Shown piece by piece: positions 34,739 to 43,649 of a DNA stretch of 64,000 nucleotides. The DNA comes from Bacteroidota bacterium (lineage in GTDB: Bacteria; Bacteroidota; Bacteroidia; Chitinophagales; Chitinophagaceae): NCBI GenBank assembly GCA_018266555.1, contig JAFEAF010000014.1, forward strand, positions 1 to 64,000, in the 5' to 3' direction. The notes beneath the pieces are model-generated. The model ran no database searches. It was not told the DNA's origin and worked only from the letters and a program-made list of their open reading frames with translations. The position numbers were made by a program, and so were the translations under genes. Within the stretch, counting starts at the first letter, position 1. Each line of letters opens with the position of its first letter.

Positions 34739-34802
34739 AACCCTGACACCGGGCCAGCGTCAATCGTTGCACTACGACCGGGCTATATTTTGAAAAGAGG
34801 AG

Positions 34803-35639
34803 TCAAAAATCGCTTTCACTTTTTATACCATTCAAAATTTGCACAAATTCTTTCCATACAGTTTTAGCATCGGGAAATTTATAGTATTTATCAAAAAGTA
34901 TTTTGGTCTGGCCAATATTTTTCCCGAATGAATAATAATAAACAACAAGATTCAAGGCAAATTCTTTTCTTAATCCATCATCCTGGTCGGCTTCATCCTG
35001 TAGTTTTTGGTAAGGATACTCTTTGAGTTTACCGAGATTGTCCATGATTTTATTCTTCAACTCCATATTGCCGGGAACAACCGCCAGTTTCCCTTTGTTA
35101 TATCGCAACGCTATGGAAGCTACTGACTGCGGGCCCGCATCCGTAGTATCCGAAAACCCACAGGCAAAACAGGTAAAGAAGTAACCGTATTGTTGATAAA
35201 AACTGTATATAAATTCATTGTTATTATTAATGCAAACATCACCTGCAAATGTTTTTGCGACATATTGATATTTATTAGGAGCAATGTTTTTAAATACATA
35301 ATATTCATCGCAACAATGAGCACCCCCGGTATAGTCATATAAAATCAACTCTTTTTTCCCATCCTGATCCAGGTCTTTGAGTCCCTGATGTGTTCCCATC
35401 CCCATTAATGTATCGGCACCGGTAAAGTTGAAAAAATTCTTCAGCGAAACTGTCTTTTTATTTTTTAAAACCATCAGTGTTTTGGGAAGTGCCGGATCGC
35501 AAGTCGCAAAGAATTTTTCGTTACATTCCTCCTGATCTATTATGCTGTCCTGGGTTTGTTGTTGAAAATATTTTTTTGCAGATGCAGAAAAAGAAAGCAA
35601 CAATAAAGCCAGTACAAAAAAGCGGAATAAGGGTTTCAT
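34803..35639 (-). CDS. exported protein with FG-GAP/VCBS-like segment, function unknown
   Basis: Protein of about 278 residues with a signal peptide (MKPLFRFFVLALLLLSFSASA); this start was chosen over an upstream one that would place 17 odd residues before it. The mature part has KDLDQDGKKELILYDYTGGA, a calcium-loop DxDxDG as in FG-GAP/VCBS repeats, followed by HCCDEYYVFKN. Cysteines occur early and as a cluster (CNEKFFATCD, HCCDEYY, FTCFACGF), likely disulfide-bonded. Conserved-looking helices close the protein (KLQDEADQDDGLRKEFALNL). It lies between the SusD gene (with its own terminator) and the ECF sigma operon. I cannot assign a function. Confidence 0.66.
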   Translation of the reverse strand: MKPLFRFFVLALLLLSFSASAKKYFQQQTQDSIIDQEECNEKFFATCDPALPKTLMVLKNKKTVSLKNFFNFTGADTLMGMGTHQGLKDLDQDGKKELILYDYTGGAHCCDEYYVFKNIAPNKYQYVAKTFAGDVCINNNNEFIYSFYQQYGYFFTCFACGFSDTTDAGPQSVASIALRYNKGKLAVVPGNMELKNKIMDNLGKLKEYPYQKLQDEADQDDGLRKEFALNLVVYYYSFGKNIGQTKILFDKYYKFPDAKTVWKEFVQILNGIKSESDF

Positions 35640-35740
35640 AAAAAGATGATTTATCACTAAAATTACAATATACCTCCCAAGTAGATTCAAAAGCTTTGGT
35701 GAATTATTACAAGTCCAAACAAATCAGAACTTGCTTTTTA

Positions 35741-35773
35741 AAAAAAGGGCCGCCTTATCAGCAGCCCCTTTTT
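35741..35773 (-). terminator. rho-independent terminator of the SusCD unit
   Basis: On the minus strand AAAAAGGGGCTGC, a short loop, and GCGGCCCTTTTTT form a GC-rich stem, imperfect by one bulge, followed by a T-run. It lies 16 bases after the SusD stop codon and separates SusCD from the genes downstream. Confidence 0.75.
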
Positions 35774-35788
35774 AGAAAATGAAAAATT

Positions 35789-37087
35789 TTAGAACGTAGG
35801 ATCGGGTGGAGTATTAGGATTGTTATCCCGCTCCTGGAATGGATAGGGCAATAAGTTTCTTTTCTTTTCCGAATCTGGCCGGCCAAATCTCCGCATATCC
35901 TCTAATTTAAACCCGGCCATGTATAATTCAATGCATCTGTGTTTGTAAATCTGATCTAATAATTGCGCTTGCGTATATGGCCCTACCAGTGCCGGAAGAT
36001 TAGCGCCAACCCCATAAGGATCACTTGCCGGAGTTTTTGTAACCACAAGATTTAATTGAGCTAAGGCATTGGTTAAGTCAGGAGTGCTTTGCCGGGCATA
36101 CGCTTCTGCTTTTATTAGTATCATTTCTCCCGGCAAATAAACAGGCCAGGGAGTAATTGTTCCTGCTCCAAATCCTAAAACTTTGGAATTATAGGTTGAA
36201 GTAGTATAAAATTTCAATCGGTTATCTGTGGGATCAGGCTGTAATCCAACCGGTAAACCCAATGTAGTAGTATCAATGGCTGCTGTCACATTGTTGGTTG
36301 AAGTTACCGTTTCAAAAATTGGGTTAAGATTTACAGTTGAAAAATTGAAAACTGATTTTACAGTCAGACTTGCTGCATTAGCTTCTGTCATCGCTTGAGT
36401 GTAATTGCCGGCAAACAATGAAAACCTTGCTTTTAAAGCATGTAATGTATTAGGGATATCAATACCGGCAGGAATATTTGCTAAAAATGAAGCTGAGATT
36501 GCATTAGTTGAAATTGCTGTTAATGCATTATCAATAACAGCAATGGCATTAGCGTAACCTTGCATTCGATCAATGAAATTCACATTAAGTCCTACACCAT
36601 CCGGAACTTTCTGCCAAAACATAGACAAATCACCTATTGCAAGCGCTTTAAAAATAGAAGCATACCCGATCAACCCACTGGCATAACCTTTATCAGCAAG
36701 ACCCTGCGCACCGGCGATTACATTGTTTGCATCATAAATGATTTTATTGCTGGAAGTCCACAAGCCGGCATCCAGTGTATTGGTTCCATCTACAGATCCA
36801 CCACCCTGCTGTAATTGATACTCACCTGTATTCCCCTGGTTCAGTACAGACATTTCGGATGTCAGCAAACCATTAATGTTTACTCTATTGTACAAATTAC
36901 TGGCTCGCCCGGCTGTATAAACCCTTTGTAAACCGGAAGCCACACCCGTTAAGCCCTGGGGAGAGCTAAATACCTGCTGACCAGTAGCTGCATTAGGATT
37001 TACATAATCCTTTTTACAGGATGTTTGGAATAAAAGCGCAATGGCTGATAATCCATAAAATGTTATTTTGATAAATTGCTTTTTCAT
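35789..37087 (-). CDS. SusD/RagB-type nutrient-binding lipoprotein
   Basis: Surface lipoprotein of 432 residues that covers the SusC barrel and captures a nutrient. The signal peptide ends LLFQTSCKKDYV, with Cys at the lipidation site. Features of RagB/SusD are the TPR-like helices (NKIIYDANNVIAGAQGLADK, GYASIFKALAIGDLSMFW), the late IKAEAYARQSTPDLTNALAQ and the C-terminal HRCIELYMAGFKLEDMRRFG. It lies 17 bases after the SusC gene, giving the standard two-gene transport unit. No glycoside hydrolase is adjacent, so the substrate, glycan or peptide, is unknown. A terminator follows. Confidence 0.93.
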   Translation of the reverse strand: MKKQFIKITFYGLSAIALLFQTSCKKDYVNPNAATGQQVFSSPQGLTGVASGLQRVYTAGRASNLYNRVNINGLLTSEMSVLNQGNTGEYQLQQGGGSVDGTNTLDAGLWTSSNKIIYDANNVIAGAQGLADKGYASGLIGYASIFKALAIGDLSMFWQKVPDGVGLNVNFIDRMQGYANAIAVIDNALTAISTNAISASFLANIPAGIDIPNTLHALKARFSLFAGNYTQAMTEANAASLTVKSVFNFSTVNLNPIFETVTSTNNVTAAIDTTTLGLPVGLQPDPTDNRLKFYTTSTYNSKVLGFGAGTITPWPVYLPGEMILIKAEAYARQSTPDLTNALAQLNLVVTKTPASDPYGVGANLPALVGPYTQAQLLDQIYKHRCIELYMAGFKLEDMRRFGRPDSEKKRNLLPYPFQERDNNPNTPPDPTF

Positions 37088-37104
37088 GTTAATAATTTTT
37101 GCGG

Positions 37105-40100
37105 TTAGAATTTAGCTGCGATTCCTAATTTAAAAGTGCGGGGAATCGGCACTGAGCCAAAATCAATACCCCGTAAAATGGTACTTTGCCCACCCGAATT
37201 TACTTCTGGATCATATCCTTTGTATTTATCCCATGAAATCAGGTTGCGGCCACTTAGACTTACGGAAAGATCTTTAAAGAATTTGAACTTTCCGAGATCA
37301 TAGCTTAACGAAACTTCCCTCAGTTTTACAAATGCCCCATCATCAATACGCCATTGTTCCACCTGGTACACACCGAGTATATATCCTCTCGGTACCTGGC
37401 CTAAATCTTCCTGTTGTGCCACTAATCCGTTGCCAACACCCTGGCGGGTTCTGAAATCTGCATTAAAAACATTTAAACCCTGTACTGCATCTAATTGTAC
37501 ATGAAGGCCAAATTTTTTGTAACTCACGTCATTGGTCAATGTAGCAGTATATTTCGGATTGGGATCGCCAATCACTTTTCTCAATGTGGTTCCTGTGGGT
37601 AACCCATTATTATCACGTTGGGGAGTATAAGATAACGGAGAATTTTGAACTCCTTTTTCAATTTGTGGTATTCCAGCTGAATTTTTAACCTGGTTGCCGT
37701 TCCCATCCACTGCAAAAAAAGTTCCGTAGAATACACCGATCGGGTATCCCTGTAATAATGAAACCGGCGCACCTGCATTTGTACTAAGCAGGATCAGAGC
37801 AGATCCTACATTCAATACTTTATTACGGTTATGATTATAAATTAATGTCACATCCCATTGCAGATCCTTTTTGCTTATCGGAGTTCCGGTCAATAAAATT
37901 TCAAAACCTTTGTTTTGTAATGATCCTAAATTATCAAGCAGGCTTGAGAATCCGTTGGTAGGTGCAATATTTCGGTTGTATAACAGATCTGTAACTTTTT
38001 TGCTGTACCAGTTGAATGTTATACCTAGCCTGTCTTTCAAGAACGACATATCCGTTCCGATTTCAAGCTCACCCTGTCTTTCAGGTTTTACATTTGAATT
38101 AGCCAAAGTAGAACTGGAATTAAGTGCTGTTCTGCTCAAATAAGAATTGGATGAATACGTGTTGAACCGGGAATAAGCACCAATTCCGGTCAGGTTTCCG
38201 GATTGCCCGTAAGCAGCACGGATTTTAAAAGTATTCCACCAGTCCACGTTGTCTTTCCAGAATCCGGTTTCAGAAATAAGGTAGCTACCACTCGCTTTGT
38301 AATAAAGTTGGTTTCGCTCATTTTCACCGAATACGGAAGAACCATCCCGCCGAATTGCACCGGTGATGAATAATTGATTTTTATATTTAAAATTTTGCTG
38401 CAGATAAGTTCCGGAAACTGAAATTTCACTTCTACTATCCGTAGAAGGTAGCAGGGTACTGGCACCATTTACTGTTTGAACAAATGGAGCCATGCCTCGT
38501 CCCTGCAAAAGAGAATAATTATTTTTTTCATATTGTAATGAATATCCTACTTGTGTTATTGAGGCGATATCTTTTGAAATATTAAATTGATAAGTACCGT
38601 TCAGTTCATTATTGATCTGGAAAAAATAATTATTACCTGTACTTGCATAACCATTTAAAGTTGGATCTAATGATGGTCCTCCGCCGAAGAACGCTGTATT
38701 CACATTATAAGTAAAGGGGGGCATATATGTAGTGCCGTTTTGAGCATAATTATCTATACCAAGTGTATAATCAATCGTCAGACCTTTCATAGGTTTTATT
38801 TTTGCACCGAGGTCTGCAATGATGCGGCTGGTTTGTTCTCTTTGTTTGAAATCTTCAATAACAGAAACCGGGTTTACACGACCTCTTTCACCAACTGCCT
38901 GGATATTTCCTAATGCATCCCGCTTCCATATATTATGAAAATTTCCAATTATCGTTACAGAATTCATGGGTGAGAAAAATGAGTTGCCATCCGGTTTCTC
39001 ATCAGCCGATGAGTTGATATAATTTAAACCCAGGTTTACACTTAACCAGCGATTTATTGTTTGATCAATATTTGCCCGGAAACTATATCGCTGAGCATCT
39101 GTATTTTTTACAATACCCTGGTTATAAAAATAAGATCCGGAAATATAGTATTTGGTTTTATCCGTGCCTCCGCTTACAGAAATATTATTATCTGTACCCA
39201 GGCCGGTATGAAAAATATAATCCTGGTAATCGTAACGGGTAACAGTAGTCGTATTAGTAGGCAACACTCCACCAACTGTTGTAATCAAATCTTGTGTCAG
39301 AGCTCCGGGGCCGTCAGTCGGTCCTCCATATTTTAACGGCGCTTTGTTGACACCAATCTTTTTCCGTAATTGATTCATCATGATACCTGTAGAAAAATTT
39401 ACAACGGGAGCGCCGTTAACACCTTTCTTTGTGAATATCTGCACTACGCCTGCGTTGGCTCGGGAACCGTAGATAGCTGCGGCGGCAGCTCCATTCAAAA
39501 CTTCTATATGATCAATATCAGCAGGATTTATATCCGCTAACCTGTTTTGTCCAATAGTACCTACAAAATTATTTCCGTCATATCCGCTTTGGGTATTTGT
39601 AACCCTATTTGTTGCATTGTTTACAATTACTCCGTCAACAATATAAAGTGGTTCGGAAGATGATAAAATAGAACTGATACCTCGTAATCTTACCGAAAAT
39701 CCGCCGGCAGGATCTCCATTGTTTTGAATGATCTGCGCTCCGGCCGTTTTACCTTGCAAAGCTGATAAAACATTTGAGGTAGCTCCTTTGGTTAACTGAT
39801 CAGCTTTTACTGTACTGATATAACTTCCTAATTGTTTACGAGTAGTTCCCAATGAAACCCCGGTTAAAATCACCTCATCCATATTCAATGCATCAATGGT
39901 TAATTGAGCATCGGCGTTGTAAGAAGTTGTATTCCCTACCTGGAGAGATTGTGACTGTGATTTAAACCCGACTCCGGAAAAATCAAGTGTGTATGCTCCG
40001 GGCTTTAAATTGGCTTGTATTGAATACTTACCATCTGCATCGGTTACCGAACCATAGTTGGTATTATGAACCAAAACTGAAATGGCAGCAATGCCTTTCC

Positions 40101-40227
40101 CGTCAGGCCCGGTCACTGTACCACTGATGCGAACCTGTGCCAAAGCAACAATTGCACTTAGCTGCAGGAACAGGACAAAGAAAGTTTTCTTCCATTTCAA
40201 TTGCCCCAACTGTTGAAAATTTCTCAT
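37105..40227 (-). CDS. SusC/RagA-type TonB-linked outer-membrane transporter
   Basis: Outer-membrane TonB-dependent transporter of 1040 residues. Signal region MRNFQQLGQLKWKKTFFVLF ends in AQVRISG; residues 32-115 form the carboxypeptidase-like domain (SGTVTGPDGKGIAAISVLVH). The SusC-specific plug has GKTAGAQIIQNNGDPAGGFS and LYIVDGVIVNNATN, then HIEVLNGAAAAAIYGSRANA. The 22-strand barrel follows with many Tyr/Asn-rich loops and ends TFKLGIAAKF, a C-terminal Phe. It is the first gene of a SusCD pair. Expression may depend on the ECF sigma factor 3 kb downstream; no promoter match was seen in its 360-base upstream gap. Confidence 0.95.
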   Translation of the reverse strand: MRNFQQLGQLKWKKTFFVLFLQLSAIVALAQVRISGTVTGPDGKGIAAISVLVHNTNYGSVTDADGKYSIQANLKPGAYTLDFSGVGFKSQSQSLQVGNTTSYNADAQLTIDALNMDEVILTGVSLGTTRKQLGSYISTVKADQLTKGATSNVLSALQGKTAGAQIIQNNGDPAGGFSVRLRGISSILSSSEPLYIVDGVIVNNATNRVTNTQSGYDGNNFVGTIGQNRLADINPADIDHIEVLNGAAAAAIYGSRANAGVVQIFTKKGVNGAPVVNFSTGIMMNQLRKKIGVNKAPLKYGGPTDGPGALTQDLITTVGGVLPTNTTTVTRYDYQDYIFHTGLGTDNNISVSGGTDKTKYYISGSYFYNQGIVKNTDAQRYSFRANIDQTINRWLSVNLGLNYINSSADEKPDGNSFFSPMNSVTIIGNFHNIWKRDALGNIQAVGERGRVNPVSVIEDFKQREQTSRIIADLGAKIKPMKGLTIDYTLGIDNYAQNGTTYMPPFTYNVNTAFFGGGPSLDPTLNGYASTGNNYFFQINNELNGTYQFNISKDIASITQVGYSLQYEKNNYSLLQGRGMAPFVQTVNGASTLLPSTDSRSEISVSGTYLQQNFKYKNQLFITGAIRRDGSSVFGENERNQLYYKASGSYLISETGFWKDNVDWWNTFKIRAAYGQSGNLTGIGAYSRFNTYSSNSYLSRTALNSSSTLANSNVKPERQGELEIGTDMSFLKDRLGITFNWYSKKVTDLLYNRNIAPTNGFSSLLDNLGSLQNKGFEILLTGTPISKKDLQWDVTLIYNHNRNKVLNVGSALILLSTNAGAPVSLLQGYPIGVFYGTFFAVDGNGNQVKNSAGIPQIEKGVQNSPLSYTPQRDNNGLPTGTTLRKVIGDPNPKYTATLTNDVSYKKFGLHVQLDAVQGLNVFNADFRTRQGVGNGLVAQQEDLGQVPRGYILGVYQVEQWRIDDGAFVKLREVSLSYDLGKFKFFKDLSVSLSGRNLISWDKYKGYDPEVNSGGQSTILRGIDFGSVPIPRTFKLGIAAKF

Positions 40228-40587
40228 ATTGCAGTTTTTATGTTTAAAAAAAATCGCTTATTAAAATTGAACTAACCTCTACTGTAAAAATCACAGTTCA
40301 ATCAGATTCGAATTTTGGAAAGGATAAAATGGTTGCTAAATATCAGGAGACAAGTAACAAATAAGTTTTGCTGCAATAAACACAAATACAACTAACTTCT
40401 ATTTAATTATAGTGCCTAACCTGTTAAAATAAAGCATTGCAATTTATATATAAACCAACAAAAGTTGGCAAATTTTCGCAAAAAAAAGCAAATTGTCTGT
40501 TTCCACCCTGCAGAAAACCGCAGTTTTAAAAAAAATAATTACTATCAAGTATTAAATTAGGTATTACATCTAATGTTTTAATCGGAA
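40228..40587. other. intergenic region upstream of SusC
   Basis: AT-rich 360-base gap with no gene visible. It holds two copies of a 12-mer, AACTAACCTCTA at 40270-40281 and AACTAACTTCTA at 40390-40401, exactly 120 bases apart, and a perfect palindrome CCAAC-AAAA-GTTGG at 40455-40468. No perfect TAnnTTTG on the minus strand was found, consistent with an alternative sigma factor reading the SusC promoter. Confidence 0.4.
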
Positions 40588-41103
40588 TTACCTTACTTCT
40601 ATTCTTTTTTTCAAATTATCCAGCCCCCGATCCATTAAAGCTCCATACAGTTTATCATACATTAAACTTGAAAATTTTTCCCAGGGATACCATCGAAAAT
40701 GAAGATCGAGGTACCATTGTATGGTGACGTGGTTTAAACTTGTTTCGGGTATTGTTCTCCATATAGAATGCATAGTTGGGCTTGAGGAAGTTTTGATATA
40801 AGTGGTCAATACTTCATTTTCATGTATTTCACTGATCACTAAAGAAAGCCTGGGATGCTCCTTCAAAACCAACCCTTTTATGGAACCTGATTCATAAAAA
40901 ATACCGGCAGTATCAGCACCGGGATACCATTCTTTCCATTTTAAGGGATCAATAAATTCTTTCATCACGGAATCTTTTCCTGCATCAATCCGGATAGTCC
41001 TGGATATACGAATACCGGAAGGCAGTATAAATGAAATTCCACACACCACTGCGGAAAAAATTAACAAGCCCAATAAAATCAGTTTTAAAATTCGCACTAC
41101 CAA
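40588..41103 (-). CDS. membrane-anchored START-like (SRPBCC) protein
   Basis: Protein of 171 residues with one N-terminal membrane helix (ILKLILLGLLIFSAVVCGIS) followed by a START/polyketide-cyclase-like domain: RISRTIRIDAGKDSVMKEFI opens the fold, WKEWYPGADTAGIFYESGSI fits the first loop, and IQWYLDLHFRWYPWEKFSSL with a long C-terminal helix closes it. Such domains bind a hydrophobic ligand. The neighbour upstream on the same strand is an ABC-2 permease, 27 bases away, so co-transcription is probable and a lipid-related transport role is conceivable. Ligand unknown. Confidence 0.72.
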   Translation of the reverse strand: MVVRILKLILLGLLIFSAVVCGISFILPSGIRISRTIRIDAGKDSVMKEFIDPLKWKEWYPGADTAGIFYESGSIKGLVLKEHPRLSLVISEIHENEVLTTYIKTSSSPTMHSIWRTIPETSLNHVTIQWYLDLHFRWYPWEKFSSLMYDKLYGALMDRGLDNLKKRIEVR

Positions 41104-41130
41104 TACGCTTTTTGAAATAAATACTATATG

Positions 41131-42255
41131 CTATTCCCATTTGAATACACGAACAGCAATTACATATACAACTATTGCCCAGATTCCGAGTATGCCGATC
41201 TCTTTCCAGCAATCAGTAATATGAGCTCCTTCAAATGAAATTTTTCGCATGGCATCATTAAACTGGGTAAGGGGTAATGCTTCACAAAAAGGCTTCATCC
41301 ATTTTGGAAAAACATCAATGGAGAAAAATGTACCTGATAACAGCATTTGCGGAAAACCAAACAAATTTATTAATAAGGGAATAGATGTATCCGTTTTAAC
41401 AACGCTGCTGAAGATCAGTCCCACTCCCATCAGGATAAAGAGCATGTAAATAGTCAGGATCATCATTTCCAAAAAAGTATCAAACCCGTTCAGCAACGTA
41501 AAGTGTAAAAAGAAATTACCGAAAAGAATCAAAACAACAACATTAATTAACTGAAAAAACAACCGGCTGGCACCAATACCCAGTAAAATATTGAGCCGGT
41601 TTACCGGTGATGCATAAAACCTTTTCAACACCAGCGTTTCTCTTAAATTAAAAAAAGTGAATGCAATTCCAAATAATGTAGAGAACAAAACAGAAAATCC
41701 TAACTGCCCCGGCAGGATGAAATCAATAGTATGGTAGGGCCTCACTTCATATACCTGCGGCACGATCTGAAAATGATCAAGCTGAACACCCGCCAACTGA
41801 CGTTCCATCCTGAAAGAAAGATTATCGAATGTTTGTTTTAACGCAGCAATAGCCCTGCCGCTTGCTGTTGTAGAAGTATATTGAATAATATAATGAGGCT
41901 GGCCACTGGAATCTTTATATTTTTTTAATTCCACTTTGGCATCAAGATTACCTTTTTCAAGGTCTTCTCTCATTTTAGTGGTATCTATTGTCCCCTTTGA
42001 CGTTTGATAAGAAATAACTTTAATAAGAGGGCTATGAACAATACTGTCATAAAGATCCGTAGTGGTATCAGTTCCGGGGACAAAAGCAATTTTATTCCGC
42101 CCCGGCCCGCCTTCACCGAAAGAACCGAAGATCAGGATAAAAATAATAGGGAAAAGAATACTGAACACTATGGCGCTGGGATTCCGGAAAATGGCTCTGA
42201 AACTTGCTTTTGTGATTGCCCACAATGCCTTACGTTGGTTATATTGTCCAGACAT
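41131..42255 (-). CDS. ABC-2 type transporter permease
   Basis: Inner-membrane permease of 374 residues of the ABC-2 type. It has an N-terminal helix (PSAIVFSILFPIIFILIFGS), a large extracytoplasmic domain from about residue 50 to 170, and five further helices in the C-terminal half (FSVLFSTLFGIAFTFFNLRE, then LVLKRFYASPVNRLNILLGI, the conserved cytosolic loop). The final segment GTFFSIDVFPKWMKPFCEAL, then PLTQFNDAMRKI, is typical of drug- or Na+-exporting permeases. No ATPase gene is adjacent, so the partner is encoded elsewhere. A -7 element precedes it, and a START-like gene follows. Confidence 0.88.
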   Translation of the reverse strand: MSGQYNQRKALWAITKASFRAIFRNPSAIVFSILFPIIFILIFGSFGEGGPGRNKIAFVPGTDTTTDLYDSIVHSPLIKVISYQTSKGTIDTTKMREDLEKGNLDAKVELKKYKDSSGQPHYIIQYTSTTASGRAIAALKQTFDNLSFRMERQLAGVQLDHFQIVPQVYEVRPYHTIDFILPGQLGFSVLFSTLFGIAFTFFNLRETLVLKRFYASPVNRLNILLGIGASRLFFQLINVVVLILFGNFFLHFTLLNGFDTFLEMMILTIYMLFILMGVGLIFSSVVKTDTSIPLLINLFGFPQMLLSGTFFSIDVFPKWMKPFCEALPLTQFNDAMRKISFEGAHITDCWKEIGILGIWAIVVYVIAVRVFKWE

Positions 42256-42277
42256 TTCGTTTTTTTGAATTGATGTG

Positions 42278-42285
42278 CAAATGTA
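42278..42285 (-). promoter_or_regulatory. -7 promoter element (TACATTTG)
   Basis: Perfect TAnnTTTG on the minus strand, 22 bases before the ABC-2 permease start; it would drive the permease and START-like genes. Confidence 0.5.
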
Positions 42286-42361
42286 TTATATACAAAATGA
42301 AAAATATTAAAACATTCCTGTGGTAAAAATTGAGATATTTGAACTTTGACGATTTATTAAT

Positions 42362-42844
42362 ATGAATTCAGCATATTTATTATCGGGAACAAATCTCGGT
42401 GACAGGTTGGAAAATATCAAAACAGCAGCACAATTGATCAGCGAACATTGTGGTACTATCACTACCCATTCATCAGTGTATGAAACTGCTGCCTGGGGGA
42501 AAACCGATCAGCCCTCCTTTTTAAACCAGGCATTGAAATTATCAACTACTTTAAATGCCAAACAACTTATCCGCCGTCTTTTAAAAATTGAACAACAGAT
42601 GGGACGTATTCGCCACGAAAAATATGGTCCCCGTAAAATTGATATTGATATTTTATTTTTTAATGATGAAATTTATAATCTCCCTTTTTTAAAAATTCCA
42701 CACCCGGAATTGCAGAACAGAAGATTTGTCCTGGTTCCTCTGTCAGAAATCGTTCCTGCCTTTATACATCCCATACTTAAAAAAACAGTGATTGAATTGC
42801 TGAAAGATTGTCCTGACGAGTTGATGGTAAAAAAGTATTCCTGA
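42362..42844 (+). CDS. folK: 2-amino-4-hydroxy-6-hydroxymethyldihydropteridine pyrophosphokinase
   Basis: Transfers pyrophosphate from ATP to hydroxymethyl-dihydropterin in folate synthesis; cytosolic. The 160-residue protein shows the family features in order: YLLSGTNLGDRLENIKTA at the start, SSVYETAAWGKTDQPSFLNQ with the pterin-site residues, IEQQMGRIRHEKYGPRKIDI and DIDILFFNDE with the two metal-binding aspartates, then IPHPELQNRRFVLVPLSEI. Length is typical. It is followed after 102 bases by a deoxynucleoside kinase gene on the same strand. A near-match -7 (GAACTTTG) lies 15-20 bases before its start. Confidence 0.95.
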   Translation: MNSAYLLSGTNLGDRLENIKTAAQLISEHCGTITTHSSVYETAAWGKTDQPSFLNQALKLSTTLNAKQLIRRLLKIEQQMGRIRHEKYGPRKIDIDILFFNDEIYNLPFLKIPHPELQNRRFVLVPLSEIVPAFIHPILKKTVIELLKDCPDELMVKKYS

Positions 42845-42946
42845 TTTTTTCCACAATGCAATAAGCTGTTCGGTTTCCAACACTCATTTCGACTATTTTG
42901 CACTTCCTGATTTTAATCACCGTTACAGAAATCAGACCTCACCTAA

Positions 42947-43579
42947 ATGAAGTACCATTTCATCACTATTGAAGGAAATATCGGAGCTGGAAAAACCACC
43001 CTGGCTCACCTGCTATCCAGGCATTATAATGCCCGTTTGATCCTGGAAGAGTTTGCTGATAATCCTTTTCTTTCTAAGTTTTATGAAAACCCGGGGCAAT
43101 TTGCCTTTCCGCTGGAGTTATTTTTTATGGCTGAAAGATATAAACAGCTAAAAGATTTATTACAGCAAAAAGATTTATTTCAAAGCATCACAATTTCCGA
43201 TTATCTGTTTACCAAATGCCTGCTCTTTGCAAAAGTAAATTTACCCGAAGATGAATTCCGTCTTTACCAGCGCCTTTTTGAGATAATTCACCAGCAATTG
43301 ATCCAGCCTGACATCCTGATTTATCTTCATGCCCCGGTTCAAAAACTCCAGGCGAATATCAAAAAGCGTAAACGACTATACGAACAAAATATAAAGGATA
43401 CTTATTTATTCAGCCTGCAGGAAACATATACTCATTATATTAAACAACATAATATTAAAACGTTGTTTGTAGATGCCAGCAATGCAGATTTTCTCAGCAA
43501 TGAAAAACATTTGCAGGTTATTTATGATGCACTGGAAAAAGATTATGAAAACGGCCAATATTATCTGACTTTGCCCTGA
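42947..43579 (+). CDS. deoxynucleoside kinase
   Basis: Salvage enzyme phosphorylating deoxynucleosides with ATP, 210 residues, cytosolic. The P-loop is IEGNIGAGKTTLAHLL near residue 8; the catalytic and specificity region has ILEEFADNPFLSKFY, and FFMAERYKQLKDLL carries the helix preceding the ERS-like motif, here TISDYLFTKCLLFAKVNL. The lid region LQANIKKRKRLYEQNI provides the Arg/Lys residues that hold ATP. It is closest to bacterial deoxyadenosine/deoxyguanosine kinases, but the preferred base is not evident. It is 102 bases downstream of folK, a common Bacteroidota neighbourhood. Confidence 0.88.
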   Translation: MKYHFITIEGNIGAGKTTLAHLLSRHYNARLILEEFADNPFLSKFYENPGQFAFPLELFFMAERYKQLKDLLQQKDLFQSITISDYLFTKCLLFAKVNLPEDEFRLYQRLFEIIHQQLIQPDILIYLHAPVQKLQANIKKRKRLYEQNIKDTYLFSLQETYTHYIKQHNIKTLFVDASNADFLSNEKHLQVIYDALEKDYENGQYYLTLP

Positions 43580-43649
43580 TAAAAATTAAGAACGGTAGCT
43601 GGGTTTTCTTCCTATTTTTACAAACAACTGAAATACTTCTTTCCGCTAT

